A stretch of DNA of 36,007 bases from Candidatus Kutchimonas denitrificans (GCA_011774835.1 JAACAK010000091.1:37921-73927); one strand, 5' to 3'. Positions 12,906 to 21,427 are shown, numbered from the stretch's first letter. Program-made: numbers and translations. The notes: a model not told the origin generated them from the sequence alone.

Positions 12906-15803
12906 ATGCGGGCGGTTGGCCGCCCGCCAGTCCGGGCCTTGGCAGGCGCGGCGGCCCTGCTGGCCCTGGCCGCTGGACCCCTTCAAGCCCAGTACGTCCC
13001 CTTCGGCAAGAACAAGGTCCAGTACACCGACTTCGAGTGGCACATCCTCTCGGGCCCCCGGGTCGACGTCTACTACTACCCGGAAGAAGAGGAGCTGGCC
13101 CGGTCGGCGCTGGCGTACGCCGAAGAGAGCTTCGACAGCCTGGTCGTTCTCTTCCAGCATCGCCCGTTCCGCCGTGTTCCGCTGTTCATCTACTCGTCCC
13201 ATCAGCACTTCGAGCAGACGAACCTGACGCCCGGCTTCCTGCCCGAGGGCGTCGCCGGCTTCACCGAGTTTCTCAAGCGCCGCATCGCGCTCCCCTTCAA
13301 CGGCAGCTACACGGACTTCCAGCACACGATCCGTCACGAGCTCGTGCACTTCTTCCAGCTCTCGAAGCTGACGCGGGTCTTCGATCAGTACCCGCGCTTC
13401 AGCGGGCCCGGCATACCCCTGTGGTGGTCTGAAGGGTTGGCGGAGCGCTGGAGCTCCGAGCAGGACTCCGACGACGAGATGTTCATCCGCGACATGGTCC
13501 TCAGTGGACGGCTGCCGAGCCTGATGTCGATTACGTACGACCGGAGTTTCCTGGCGTACCCGTTGGGTGGTCAGATCCACGAGTATCTGGGCGAGCGTTT
13601 CGGCTACGGCCGGGTCGCGGAGTTTTACGACGATGTCTGGAAGTACTCGAGCTTCGAGGATGCGGTCGCCGGCGTATACGGGATCAGCCTCGAGGAGTTG
13701 GATCGGCAATGGCGGTTCGAGCTGGAGCGCGAGTACTTCCCGCTCTACGAGCACCGGAGTCCCGTCAACGTCGACGCCCGTGCCCTGATCGCGGAGGACC
13801 TGCCGAACTTCAAGCCCAGCGTCCACGACGGCCCGCAGGGACCCGAGGTGTTCTTCATGTCGCCGCGGACGGGTTACACCACGATCTATCGCATGCCGCT
13901 GGGCGGCGGCGATAGCTCGATCCGGCCGGTGGTCGAGGGAGACAAGTCGGAGGAATTCGAGTCGCTCCATTTCTTCAGCTCGCGCCTCGATGTGTCGTCG
14001 GGCAACAAGCTGGTCTTCGTCTCCAAGTACCTGGAGAAAGATGCGATCCAGGTCTACGACCTCGAGCGCGAGCGAGTGGTCGGCCGCTATCAGTTCGACG
14101 AGCTCGTCGCGCTCTCGTCGCCGGCGTGGTCTCCCGACGGGAAGAAAGTCGTGTTCAGCGGTCTGAGCGTGGCTGGCCCGTCGAATCTCTATATCCTCGA
14201 CTTCGAGACGCAGGAGCACCACCCGATAACCGACGACCGGTTTCTGGAGAGCGATCCCGACTGGTCGCCCGACGGCCGCTACATCGTCTATTCATCCGAC
14301 GCCACCAGCTGGGGCGCTGACGGCGGCACGAACCTGTTCCTCCACGAGGTGGAGACCGGCGCGACTCGCTACCTGACGTATGGGCCGTGGAAGGACAGCG
14401 ATCCTCGCTTCGCGCCGCACGGCGAGCGGATCGTCTTCACCTCGGATCGGACCGGGGTCCACGACCTCTACATCGCCGACCTGGATGGCGAGGGCGGTCG
14501 CCTCACCAACTACACCGGCGACATCTTCGATGCCGACTGGCTGCCCGACGGCAGCGGGATGGTGTTCAGCGCCTACGAGGACGGGACCTTCAACCTCTAC
14601 TTGAAGGAGCTGGCTCCGCGCGGCCAGCCGGCCACCGATCTGGCGCTGGTCGATCGCTTCGGACCGCCCGGGCCCGGGCTCGCCATGGGATGGGGGTGGA
14701 AGGAGCTGGGGAGCGAAACCGTGGCCGAGGTCCAGTCGCGACCCTATCGGACCAAGTACGGTCTCGACTTCGCCGCCGGCCAGGCCGCCTTCGCCCCCGG
14801 CTTCGGCTCGGCGCAGGGCGCCCAGTTCCTGGCCAGCGACATGCTGGGCGATCACCTGATCTTCTTCTCGGTGGTGACGCAGAACTTCGGCGACCTGAAC
14901 GACATCTTCGATTCGTTCGCCGGGCAGATCATGTACCTGAACCTGTCGCGCCGCGTCAACTGGGGTGTGGGCGCGTTCCGGTTCAACGGACGGTTCGTCG
15001 ACGCGGCGTTCAGCGACATCTACCAGGAGAAGACCTTCGGCGGTTTCTTCGTCGCCAGCTACCCGTTCTCCAAGTTCCGCCGCCTCGAGCTTCAGACCAC
15101 GCTCGAGTATTCGGATCGTCTCGATACCGAAGAGTTCTTCCTGGTGGAGCCGGTCACGGATGTCGACGACATCTCGTTGACTCGGAAGGGCCTGATCTCG
15201 ACCAACTCGTTGTCTTACGTCAAGGACAACACGCTGTGGCTGAACACGGGCCCGATCGCCGGGACCCGATACAACTTCAGCGTGGGCGTCGTTACCGACC
15301 TCACCCACGCCCGGGCGGAGAACTACACGCTGCTGGCCGATATTCGCCGCTATTTCCGCACCTCGCTGCTCAGCGCCTACGCGGTTCGCCTGTTCGGCTA
15401 TTACAGCGACGGCGCGATCCCCGCCCGGATCGCCATGGGTGGACCCTACACGCTGCGCCTCTATCCCTTCCTCGGCTTCATCGGCAGCCGCGCCTGGCTG
15501 GTCAGCCAGGAATGGCGCTTCCCGCTGATGCACGGTCTCGCCCTCGCGTTCCCCTTCGGCACGATCCGGTTCCCCGGCGTCCAGGGCGCCCTGTTCGTCG
15601 ACATGGGTGGCATCTGGCAGGAGACCCGCAAGCTGCGGGGGACCTGGGGCAGCTACGGTGTCAGCTTCCGGATGCCGATCCTCTTCCCGATCGTGCTGCG
15701 GCTGGACGTCGGCAAGCGCTTCACCATCGGCAACCTGCCCACTTTCCGGCTCGAGGACTTCCACGGGACCGAGGTCGATTTCTTCATCGGCTTCAACTAT
15801 TGA
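12906..15803 (+). CDS. Metalloprotease-like / TolB-like propeller / outer-membrane barrel fusion
   Basis: A 965-residue exported protein with three parts. After a signal peptide (1-29, ending LQAQ), residues about 45-290 are a peptidase-MA-like gluzincin domain with HELVH (144-148) and a downstream WWSEGLAE glutamate (176) as the likely third zinc ligand. Residues about 300-610 hold PD40/TolB-like propeller repeats: AWSPDGKKVVFSG (~406), DWSPDGRYIVYSS (~452), RFAPHGERIVFTSDR (~501), DWLPDGSGMVFSA (~544). From about 620 to the end are alternating amphipathic strands like a BamA/TamA-type barrel, with a C-terminal aromatic (FNY). It probably sits in the outer membrane with the protease facing the periplasm. 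The ATG at 12906 gives the cleanest signal peptide; starts at 12846 (TTG) or 12864 (ATG) are possible. Confidence 0.85.
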   Translation: MRAVGRPPVRALAGAAALLALAAGPLQAQYVPFGKNKVQYTDFEWHILSGPRVDVYYYPEEEELARSALAYAEESFDSLVVLFQHRPFRRVPLFIYSSHQHFEQTNLTPGFLPEGVAGFTEFLKRRIALPFNGSYTDFQHTIRHELVHFFQLSKLTRVFDQYPRFSGPGIPLWWSEGLAERWSSEQDSDDEMFIRDMVLSGRLPSLMSITYDRSFLAYPLGGQIHEYLGERFGYGRVAEFYDDVWKYSSFEDAVAGVYGISLEELDRQWRFELEREYFPLYEHRSPVNVDARALIAEDLPNFKPSVHDGPQGPEVFFMSPRTGYTTIYRMPLGGGDSSIRPVVEGDKSEEFESLHFFSSRLDVSSGNKLVFVSKYLEKDAIQVYDLERERVVGRYQFDELVALSSPAWSPDGKKVVFSGLSVAGPSNLYILDFETQEHHPITDDRFLESDPDWSPDGRYIVYSSDATSWGADGGTNLFLHEVETGATRYLTYGPWKDSDPRFAPHGERIVFTSDRTGVHDLYIADLDGEGGRLTNYTGDIFDADWLPDGSGMVFSAYEDGTFNLYLKELAPRGQPATDLALVDRFGPPGPGLAMGWGWKELGSETVAEVQSRPYRTKYGLDFAAGQAAFAPGFGSAQGAQFLASDMLGDHLIFFSVVTQNFGDLNDIFDSFAGQIMYLNLSRRVNWGVGAFRFNGRFVDAAFSDIYQEKTFGGFFVASYPFSKFRRLELQTTLEYSDRLDTEEFFLVEPVTDVDDISLTRKGLISTNSLSYVKDNTLWLNTGPIAGTRYNFSVGVVTDLTHARAENYTLLADIRRYFRTSLLSAYAVRLFGYYSDGAIPARIAMGGPYTLRLYPFLGFIGSRAWLVSQEWRFPLMHGLALAFPFGTIRFPGVQGALFVDMGGIWQETRKLRGTWGSYGVSFRMPILFPIVLRLDVGKRFTIGNLPTFRLEDFHGTEVDFFIGFNY

Positions 15804-15844
15804 CCTGGCCCCACGTCGATAGCGAAGTGCCGGCGCCGCCTTTC

Positions 15845-15873
15845 TTGACGCTCCCCGCGCCGCCCGGTAGTTT
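15845..15873 (+). promoter_or_regulatory. Possible promoter before the LolB-like gene
   Basis: TTGACG (15845-15850) and TAGTTT (15868-15873) are 17 bases apart. The -10 is a poor TATAAT match. The TTG start at 15883 is only nine bases after it, so the leader would be almost absent. No Shine-Dalgarno is visible before that TTG. Confidence 0.35.
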
Positions 15874-15882
15874 CGCGGCGAT

Positions 15883-16557
15883 TTGAGAGACAGTATTGTT
15901 ACGCTGATACTCGCCGCGGTCGCCGCCGGGTGCGGCCCGCAGCTTCCCGATCCGGTGCCCGTCGCCGAGCCGGGGGAACTGGCCCGTCGACTTCAGACGG
16001 CGCCAGATCGGCCCCAGCTGATCACGTTCGACTGGCGCTACAGAGGCCGGGACGGCCGCTTCTCGGGTGAAGGCGGTGTGCGCTTCAACCCGCCGGACAG
16101 CGTTCGTCTCGATCTGTTGGGACCCGGCTGGTCCGGCGTGCAGACCGCGGTCATGCTGGCCGAGCAAGTCTACTATCTGGGTGAGCAGCGGGTGCATCTG
16201 CCGCCGCCGACATTCATGTGGACGGCGCTGGGGATGTTCCGACCGCCGTGGGGAATCGAACCGCGAGCCGTGCGGCGCGGTGAGCGAGTGGAGCTCACGT
16301 ACGACCTGGCGCCGCGTCGCGCGGTCACGTTCGCGTTCGACGGGGCGGGCCGTGTGGTCGAGGCGGTGCTGACGATCGATGGGGACGCGATCGAGGAGAT
16401 CAAACTGACGCGGGACGGCGCCGACGCGGGCTGGAGCTTGCCGAGCGAGGCGCGGTACCGCGACCTGAGCGAGTTTCATGAAGTACGGATCGAAGTCAAC
16501 GAGGTTCGGGAGCACGAGCCGTTCGAGCCGCGCATTTTCAGCGTGGTTCCCTGGTAG
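15883..16557 (+). CDS. Predicted lipoprotein, LolB/LolA-like fold
   Basis: A 224-residue protein with a short signal sequence and lipobox (VTLILAAVAAGC, Cys17), so it is probably lipid-anchored. The mature part reads as an antiparallel beta-sheet half-barrel of the LolA/LolB/DUF4292 kind: ITFDWRYRGRDGRFSGEGGVRFNPPDSVRLDLLGPGWSG style strands, then QVYYLGEQRVHLP, then AVTFAFDGAGRVVEAVLTIDG. Such proteins bind lipid or lipoprotein acyl chains during outer-membrane sorting. The call rests on strand pattern, not exact motifs. The only usable start is the TTG at 15883. Its last 80 bases overlap the next gene in another frame, and that gene encodes an LptE-like lipoprotein. Confidence 0.6.
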   Translation: MRDSIVTLILAAVAAGCGPQLPDPVPVAEPGELARRLQTAPDRPQLITFDWRYRGRDGRFSGEGGVRFNPPDSVRLDLLGPGWSGVQTAVMLAEQVYYLGEQRVHLPPPTFMWTALGMFRPPWGIEPRAVRRGERVELTYDLAPRRAVTFAFDGAGRVVEAVLTIDGDAIEEIKLTRDGADAGWSLPSEARYRDLSEFHEVRIEVNEVREHEPFEPRIFSVVPW

Positions 16558-17035
16558 TCTGCTGGTCGTGGCGCTGGCGGGATGTGGGGTCTATTCGTTC
16601 ACGGGAGGTGGCGGCCTGCCCGGTCACGTCGACTCGATCGCGATCTTGCCGTTCGAAAACCAGACGACCCAGTTCACGCTCACCCAGGAACTGACGCAGA
16701 AGCTGACCGATGTATTGCCGGGCCGGCTCGGGGTGAGGCTCGCCGATGAGAGGTCGGCCGACGCGGTCGTGCGCGGTCAGATCACCCGGTACAACGAGTC
16801 GGCGGTGAACTATCAACCCGACCCCGGTGGTCCGGTCGTGTTCCAGCGCCGAGTCGACATCAGCGTTTCGGTCGAAATCTTCGACACGACCGAAGAGCAG
16901 GTCCTGTGGTCTTCGGCCTCTCTCACCGCGTCGGGCGAGTACCTGCCTGACAGCCAGACGGAAGAGGTGGGTCGTCAGCTGGCGATCGACAACCTGATAA
17001 ACGCGATCATCGATGGCGCGCAATCTCAGTGGTAG
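16478..17035 (+). CDS. lptE: LptE-like LPS-assembly lipoprotein
   Basis: A 185-residue lipoprotein: basic N-region, hydrophobic FPGSLLVVALAGC with the lipobox cysteine at 36, then GVYSFTGGGGLPGHVDSIAILPFENQT. The C-terminal part matches the LptE/LPS-assembly layout: TQELTQKLTDVL, DAVVRGQITRYNESAVNY, VDISVSVEIFDTTEEQVLW and LIDAII-type closing helix. LptE plugs the LptD barrel that inserts LPS in the outer membrane. No lptD is in the window. The ATG at 16478 overlaps the upstream gene by 80 bases. No later in-frame start would keep a usable signal peptide, so this long overlap is probably real. Confidence 0.75.
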   Translation: MKYGSKSTRFGSTSRSSRAFSAWFPGSLLVVALAGCGVYSFTGGGGLPGHVDSIAILPFENQTTQFTLTQELTQKLTDVLPGRLGVRLADERSADAVVRGQITRYNESAVNYQPDPGGPVVFQRRVDISVSVEIFDTTEEQVLWSSASLTASGEYLPDSQTEEVGRQLAIDNLINAIIDGAQSQW

Positions 17036-17058
17036 ACCGATAGGAACCACTCGGCTCG

Positions 17059-18549
17059 ATGGGGAGAGCCCCGATGCCGACTAGCGGGGGCGGCGGCCGC
17101 CGAGTTCGGCGCATCCGGGTCCTGTTCTGGGTGTTCGCCGGCCTGATGCTGATCGGCGTGACGGGCGAGCGGGCGGCGGCGCCGGCGGTGGAGGCATCCC
17201 CTGCGGTGGCGGAGGCGGCGGCCGCGCAGGAGCACGAGGCGGCCGCGGGCGAGGAAGTGGAGGAGGAAGCGGAGGGCCATACGACGGCGCGCTTCTTCCT
17301 CATCCTGATCGCCATTCTGGTGGTGGGCAAGCTGAGCGGGGAGGCGGCCGAGCGGGTCGGCCAGCCGGCGGTGCTGGGCGAGCTGATCGGTGGCGTCATA
17401 GTGGGCGGCAGCGTGCTGGGCATCGTGCCCACCGCCGCCGGCGACCCGATGGCCGAGATCATCCATCTGTTCGCCGAGGTCGGTGTGGTCATACTCCTGT
17501 TCGAGGTCGGGCTGGAAACCGACCTGAAGGAGATGTTCCGGGTGGGCCCCGCGGCGGCGGCCGTGGCGTTCGTCGGCGTCGCCGCACCTTTCCTGCTGGG
17601 TGCCGGCTACTGGTATTTCACCGATCCCGAGCTGGGCGCTCACCCGCCCGGCGTGAGCCTGGCCAAGGTGGCGGTCTTCGTCGGGGCCACCCTTACCGCC
17701 ACGTCGGTCGGCATAACGGCCCGGGTGCTCACCGATCTGAACCAGATGAGGACCAAGGAGGCGCGAACGATCATCGGCGCCGCGGTGATCGACGACGTGC
17801 TGGGTCTCGTCATGCTGGCTCTTGTCGTCGGCCTCGCGGCCGGCGCCGCGGTCACGGTGGGCACGGTGACCTGGGCGTTGGTCAAGGCGGTGGGCTTCCT
17901 GGTGGTCGCCGTGGTGATCGGGCAGTTCATCGGCCCCCACCTGTTCGATTTCATCGACCGGCTCAGAGTGCGCGGCATCCTGCTGGTCAGCGCGTTCTGC
18001 TTCGCTCTGCTGCTGGCCGCGCTGGCCGACCTGTCCGATTCGGCGATGATCATCGGCAGCTTCGCCGCCGGCATCATCCTCTCGTCCACCAACCAGTTCG
18101 ACCTGGTGGTGGAGCGGATCGAGCCGGTGGCCGACGTCTTCACCCCGATCTTCTTCGTCTCGGTGGGTGCCGCGGTCAACGTCAAGCTGTTTTTGCCGTG
18201 GACCGCTGACTTCAACACCGGCGTGCTGGTGATCGGCGGCCTCCTGACCGGGATCGCGATCATCGGGAAGATCATCTCGGGCTGGTCGGTGCCGTGGGAG
18301 AAGATGAACAAGCTGGCGGTGGGGGTGGGCATGATCCCGCGCGGCGAGGTGGGCCTGATCTTCGCCGACATCGGCCGGCGCGGCGGCCTGCTGTCGGAGC
18401 CCGTGTTCAGCGCCATCCTGATCATGGTCATGGTCTCGACGTTCATCACGCCGCCGCTTCTGAAGGTGATCTTCCAACGCGCCGAACCGACGGAAATGGG
18501 CGGCGAGCCGGTGGCGGAGCCGGTGGCATCCGGCGGAGGTTCAAACTGA
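17059..18549 (+). CDS. CPA2-family cation:proton antiporter
   Basis: A 496-residue polytopic inner-membrane antiporter of the Kef/NhaS class. The core from about residue 75 has the usual helix series: FFLILIAILVVGKLSGE, GQPAVLGELIGGVIVG, FEVGLETDLKEM, the TLTATSVGITARVL segment, ARTIIGAAVIDDVLGLVMLALV with the paired Asp-Asp of ion exchange, and GMIPRGEVGLIFADIG near the end. It has no C-terminal TrkA-N domain, so it is not a full Kef. The first 75 residues are unusual: an extra hydrophobic helix or signal segment (about 18-38), then an Ala/Glu/His-rich linker (EEVEEEAEGH). Its stop is overlapped by the apparent CTG start of hemC. Confidence 0.88.
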   Translation: MGRAPMPTSGGGGRRVRRIRVLFWVFAGLMLIGVTGERAAAPAVEASPAVAEAAAAQEHEAAAGEEVEEEAEGHTTARFFLILIAILVVGKLSGEAAERVGQPAVLGELIGGVIVGGSVLGIVPTAAGDPMAEIIHLFAEVGVVILLFEVGLETDLKEMFRVGPAAAAVAFVGVAAPFLLGAGYWYFTDPELGAHPPGVSLAKVAVFVGATLTATSVGITARVLTDLNQMRTKEARTIIGAAVIDDVLGLVMLALVVGLAAGAAVTVGTVTWALVKAVGFLVVAVVIGQFIGPHLFDFIDRLRVRGILLVSAFCFALLLAALADLSDSAMIIGSFAAGIILSSTNQFDLVVERIEPVADVFTPIFFVSVGAAVNVKLFLPWTADFNTGVLVIGGLLTGIAIIGKIISGWSVPWEKMNKLAVGVGMIPRGEVGLIFADIGRRGGLLSEPVFSAILIMVMVSTFITPPLLKVIFQRAEPTEMGGEPVAEPVASGGGSN

Positions 18550-19490
18550 CGGGTTCGAAGACCATACGCATAGCGACCCGGGGCAGCCGTCTGGCGCTGG
18601 CGCAGTCGAACTGGGTGCGCGACCGGCTGGCCGCCACGTGGCCGGACCGCCGGTTCGAGATCGTGAAGATCTCGACGAAAGGGGACCGCGTCCTGGATCG
18701 GCCCCTGCCGGAGATCGGCGGCAAGGGGCTGTTCACCGAGGAGCTCGAGGCGGCGCTGCGCTCCGGCGACGTGGACATCGCCGTCCACTCGCTGAAAGAC
18801 CTGCCCACCGAAGCGGCACCCGGGCTGAAGATCGGTGCCGTGCCTCAGCGCGAGGATCCTCGTGACGTCTGGATCACGGCCCCGGGTGGACCGCCCGACC
18901 TCGGCGCGGCGCCGGCGCGTGCCCGGATCGGGACCAGCTCGGAACGGCGGCGCGCCCAGGCGCTGGCGTCACGTCCGGACGTGGAGGTCGCGTCGATCCG
19001 CGGCAACGTCGAGACGCGGCTTCGCAAGCTGGATGAGGGCGGCTACGATGCGGTGATCATGGCGGCGGCCGGACTGCGACGCCTGGGTCTGGCCGAACGG
19101 ATCACTTCGTATCTGGAGCCGCCTCACTGGCTGCCGGCGCCGGGGCAGGGCGCCATCGCGGTGGAGAGCCGGCGCGACGATGCCAGACTGGACGAGCTGC
19201 TGGCGCCGATCGATGACGCCGACGCTCGGGCGGAGACCGACGCCGAACGCATGCTGTTGGCCACGCTCCAGGGTGGCTGCCTGGTGCCGGTGGGCGCCCG
19301 CGCGGTGGTGGAGGGCGACGTGATCTCGCTTCACGCCCTGGTGGCGCGCTCGGACGGAAGCGTCGTGGTCAGAGGTGAAGGCACGGAGAAGCGAACCGAA
19401 GCGGGCGAGCTCGGAATTCGGGTGGCGCGGGACCTGCTGGGACGCGGTGCGGCCGAGATCGTCGCCGACTTCCGCGAGGGATTACGGTGA
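18546..19490 (+). CDS. hemC: Hydroxymethylbilane synthase (porphobilinogen deaminase)
   Basis: A 314-residue HemC, cytoplasmic. It polymerises four porphobilinogens to hydroxymethylbilane in haem/tetrapyrrole synthesis. It has IRIATRGSRLALAQS at the N-terminus, HSLKDLPTE (81-89, catalytic Asp85), IGTSSERRRAQ, IRGNVETRLRKLD and LQGGCLVPVGA with the dipyrromethane-linking cysteine (Cys245). The apparent start is an unusual CTG at 18546 with GGAGG six bases upstream (18535-18539). There is no in-frame ATG, GTG or TTG between it and the conserved N-terminus. The CTG overlaps the antiporter stop as CTGA, mirroring the GTGA junctions that follow. An ATA at 18564 is a less likely alternative. No hemD follows. 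Confidence 0.92.
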   Translation: MTGSKTIRIATRGSRLALAQSNWVRDRLAATWPDRRFEIVKISTKGDRVLDRPLPEIGGKGLFTEELEAALRSGDVDIAVHSLKDLPTEAAPGLKIGAVPQREDPRDVWITAPGGPPDLGAAPARARIGTSSERRRAQALASRPDVEVASIRGNVETRLRKLDEGGYDAVIMAAAGLRRLGLAERITSYLEPPHWLPAPGQGAIAVESRRDDARLDELLAPIDDADARAETDAERMLLATLQGGCLVPVGARAVVEGDVISLHALVARSDGSVVVRGEGTEKRTEAGELGIRVARDLLGRGAAEIVADFREGLR

Positions 19491-20011
19491 TCAAAGACAA
19501 ACAGGACCAAGAAGTCTTGCCGGAGATGCTTCGGCAGAAGATCTACAGCCGCGAGGCGGCACGTCGCGAGTTCGGCCCGGACCGCGAGTTCCGTCTGGTA
19601 TTCACCAACGGCTGTTTCGATGTGCTGCACCGCGGTCACGTCGAGCTGCTCGCCCGGGCCCGCGACCTGGGCGACCGGCTGCTGGTCGGACTCAACGGCG
19701 ACGACTCGGTCCGGCGTCTGAAGGGTCCCGGGAGACCGCTCCAATCGGAGGATGATCGCGCCGCCTGTCTCGCCGGCCTGCACGCCGTCGATGCCGTCGT
19801 CGTCTTCGACGAGGACACTCCCGCCGAACTGATCGCTGAGCTGCAGCCGGACGTTCTGGTCAAGGGTGGCGACTACGCGCCGGACCAGATCGTCGGCCGC
19901 CAGACCGTGGAGGAGCGCGGCGGCAGGCTGGTGATCATACCCTATATCGAGGGGATCTCGACCAGCGCGCTGATCGAGCGTATGGCCCGGGCTTCCGAGA
20001 GCGGCTCGTGA
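19487..20011 (+). CDS. rfaE2: Heptose-1-phosphate adenylyltransferase (RfaE domain II)
   Basis: A 174-residue stand-alone nucleotidyltransferase equal to the C-terminal half of E. coli HldE. It transfers AMP from ATP to D-glycero-beta-D-manno-heptose 1-phosphate, giving ADP-heptose for the LPS core. The cytidylyltransferase-type motif FTNGCFDVLHRGHVELL has HxGH at 48-51. LVGLNGDDSVRRLKGPGRP, DVLVKGGDY and the closing EGISTSALIERM complete the pattern. The GTG start overlaps the hemC stop as GTGA. The kinase half (domain I) is not in the window. The family 9 heptosyltransferase at 10040-11047 is the likely user of its product. Confidence 0.92.
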   Translation: MIKDKQDQEVLPEMLRQKIYSREAARREFGPDREFRLVFTNGCFDVLHRGHVELLARARDLGDRLLVGLNGDDSVRRLKGPGRPLQSEDDRAACLAGLHAVDAVVVFDEDTPAELIAELQPDVLVKGGDYAPDQIVGRQTVEERGGRLVIIPYIEGISTSALIERMARASESGS

Positions 20012-20727
20012 GCGCGCGGCGCTCGAGCCGAAAGCCGGACGCGCTGCGTCCCGTGAAGCTGAAGTTGGGCGCCGCCCCCCAGGCCGAGGGGTCGTGCCTG
20101 ATCGCCACCGGCGCCACCCGAGTCCTCTGCGCCGCCACCGTCGAGGCAGGCGTGCCCCCCTGGCGCGAGGGGATCGGCGGTTGGGTGACGGCGGAGTATG
20201 CCATGCTCCCGCGGGCGACCAGCCAGCGGACGCCTCGAGAACGCCGCGGCGCCCGGGCGCGGACCCAGGAGATTCAGCGGCTGGTGGGCCGCGCGCTCCG
20301 CGCCGCCACCGACCTGACGGCCCTGGGCGAACACACGGTCATCGTCGATTGCGACGTGCTGAGCGCCGACGCCGGGACCCGCACGGCGTCGATCACCGGC
20401 GGCTGCCTGGCGCTCTGGCAGGCCCTCGCCGGCCTGGTGGGCGAGGGGGAGCTGGCGGTGAACCCGCTGCGCCAGCTCGTCGCCGCGGTCAGCGTCGGCA
20501 TCGTGGACGGCGAGCCGCGTCTCGACCTCGACTACGAGGAAGATCTGGCGGCCGATGTCGACATGAACGTCGCCGCCCTCGAGGACGGGCGCCTAGTCGA
20601 AGTCCAGGGGACCGCCGAGGGCACGGCCTTCAGCCGGGTCGAGCTCGACGAGCTGCTCGACCTGGCTCTGGTCGGCACCCGCCGATTGTTCGCCCTTCAG
20701 CGCGAGGTCATCGAGGCCGAGTCGTGA
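20008..20727 (+). CDS. rph: Ribonuclease PH
   Basis: A 239-residue phosphorolytic 3'-exoribonuclease that trims tRNA 3' ends with inorganic phosphate and forms a hexameric ring. Features in order: DALRPVKLKLGAAPQAEGS, GWVTAEYAMLPRAT, the RxxQE segment ARTQEIQRLVGRALRA with phosphate-binding arginines, VIVDCDVLSADAGTRTASITGG, and LDLDYEEDLAADVDMNV with catalytic acidic residues. The length fits the family. The GTG start overlaps the rfaE2 stop (GTGA), and its own stop is overlapped by the rdgB GTG. The rph-rdgB pairing is common in bacteria. Confidence 0.95.
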   Translation: MSARRSSRKPDALRPVKLKLGAAPQAEGSCLIATGATRVLCAATVEAGVPPWREGIGGWVTAEYAMLPRATSQRTPRERRGARARTQEIQRLVGRALRAATDLTALGEHTVIVDCDVLSADAGTRTASITGGCLALWQALAGLVGEGELAVNPLRQLVAAVSVGIVDGEPRLDLDYEEDLAADVDMNVAALEDGRLVEVQGTAEGTAFSRVELDELLDLALVGTRRLFALQREVIEAES

Positions 20728-21368
20728 AGCTCGCCCTCGCCACCCGCAACCCGGGCAAGCTGCGCGAGATCGAGCCGCTGTTCCGCGACACCCCCGTTCG
20801 CCTGGTCACTCTCAACGATCTGGGTGTCGAGCGACGACCGGAGGAGGAGCGGCTGGAGGCCCACCCCGGATTCGCCGCCAACGCGATGGCGAAGGCCCGC
20901 TACTTCCACGACCGGACCGGCCTGCCGATGATGGCCGAGGACTCGGGGCTGTGCGTCGACGCGCTGGACGGCGCACCGGGCCCGCGGAGCAGGCGCTACG
21001 CGCCGCCGGAGATGCAGGCCCGTTACGGCGAAGACCGCGCCAACAACCTCCACCTGCTACGGCAGCTGCGGAACGTGCCGGAGCATGAGCGGACCGCCCA
21101 CTTCTACTGCGCGGTCGCCGTCGTGCTCCCGGACGAGGCCCGGGTTTTCGGTGGCCGGGTCGATGGCGTTATCTTGAAAGAACCACTGGGCGAAGGCGGG
21201 TTCGGGTACGATCCGCTGTTCTGGCTGCCCGAACGGGGCGTGAGCACCGCGCAGCTGACCCTGGCGGAGAAGAACGAGGTCAGCCATCGGGGCCAGGCGG
21301 TTCGTGCCGCCCGGGAATGGCTGCTGGAACGGCTGGCGAACGAAACACGGAGCGCCCGCGATCAGTAG
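20724..21368 (+). CDS. rdgB: XTP/dITP diphosphatase (RdgB/HAM1)
   Basis: A 214-residue house-cleaning pyrophosphatase that hydrolyses dITP, ITP and XTP to monophosphates, so that deaminated purines stay out of DNA and RNA. Motifs are ATRNPGKLREIEPL at the N-terminus, GFAANAMAKARYFHDRTGLP, AEDSGLCVDALDGAPGPRSRRYA with the metal-binding and substrate-stacking residues, GGFGYDPLFWLPERG and SHRGQAVRAAREW. The GTG at 20724 is the junction start that overlaps the rph stop. Longer frames upstream are rph shadow. It ends this coupled chain; the next gene follows after 59 bases with its own ribosome-binding site. Confidence 0.95.
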   Translation: MKLALATRNPGKLREIEPLFRDTPVRLVTLNDLGVERRPEEERLEAHPGFAANAMAKARYFHDRTGLPMMAEDSGLCVDALDGAPGPRSRRYAPPEMQARYGEDRANNLHLLRQLRNVPEHERTAHFYCAVAVVLPDEARVFGGRVDGVILKEPLGEGGFGYDPLFWLPERGVSTAQLTLAEKNEVSHRGQAVRAAREWLLERLANETRSARDQ

Positions 21369-21427
21369 TGCTAACTGAACGATTGGAATGACTGCAAGAA
21401 GAGATCTGATCGAAAGGGGTTCATGAT

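Noticed and set aside
12633-15764. Long minus-strand frames (529 and 490 residues) opposite the protease/barrel gene
   Set aside because: They are Arg/Glu/Val-rich antisense shadows with no recognisable domain. The plus strand encodes a complete signal-peptide-bearing protein.
17026-18477. 483-residue minus-strand frame opposite the antiporter
   Set aside because: It is low-complexity His/Asp/Arg/Gln-rich, the usual antisense of membrane-helix codons. The antiporter reading is unambiguous.
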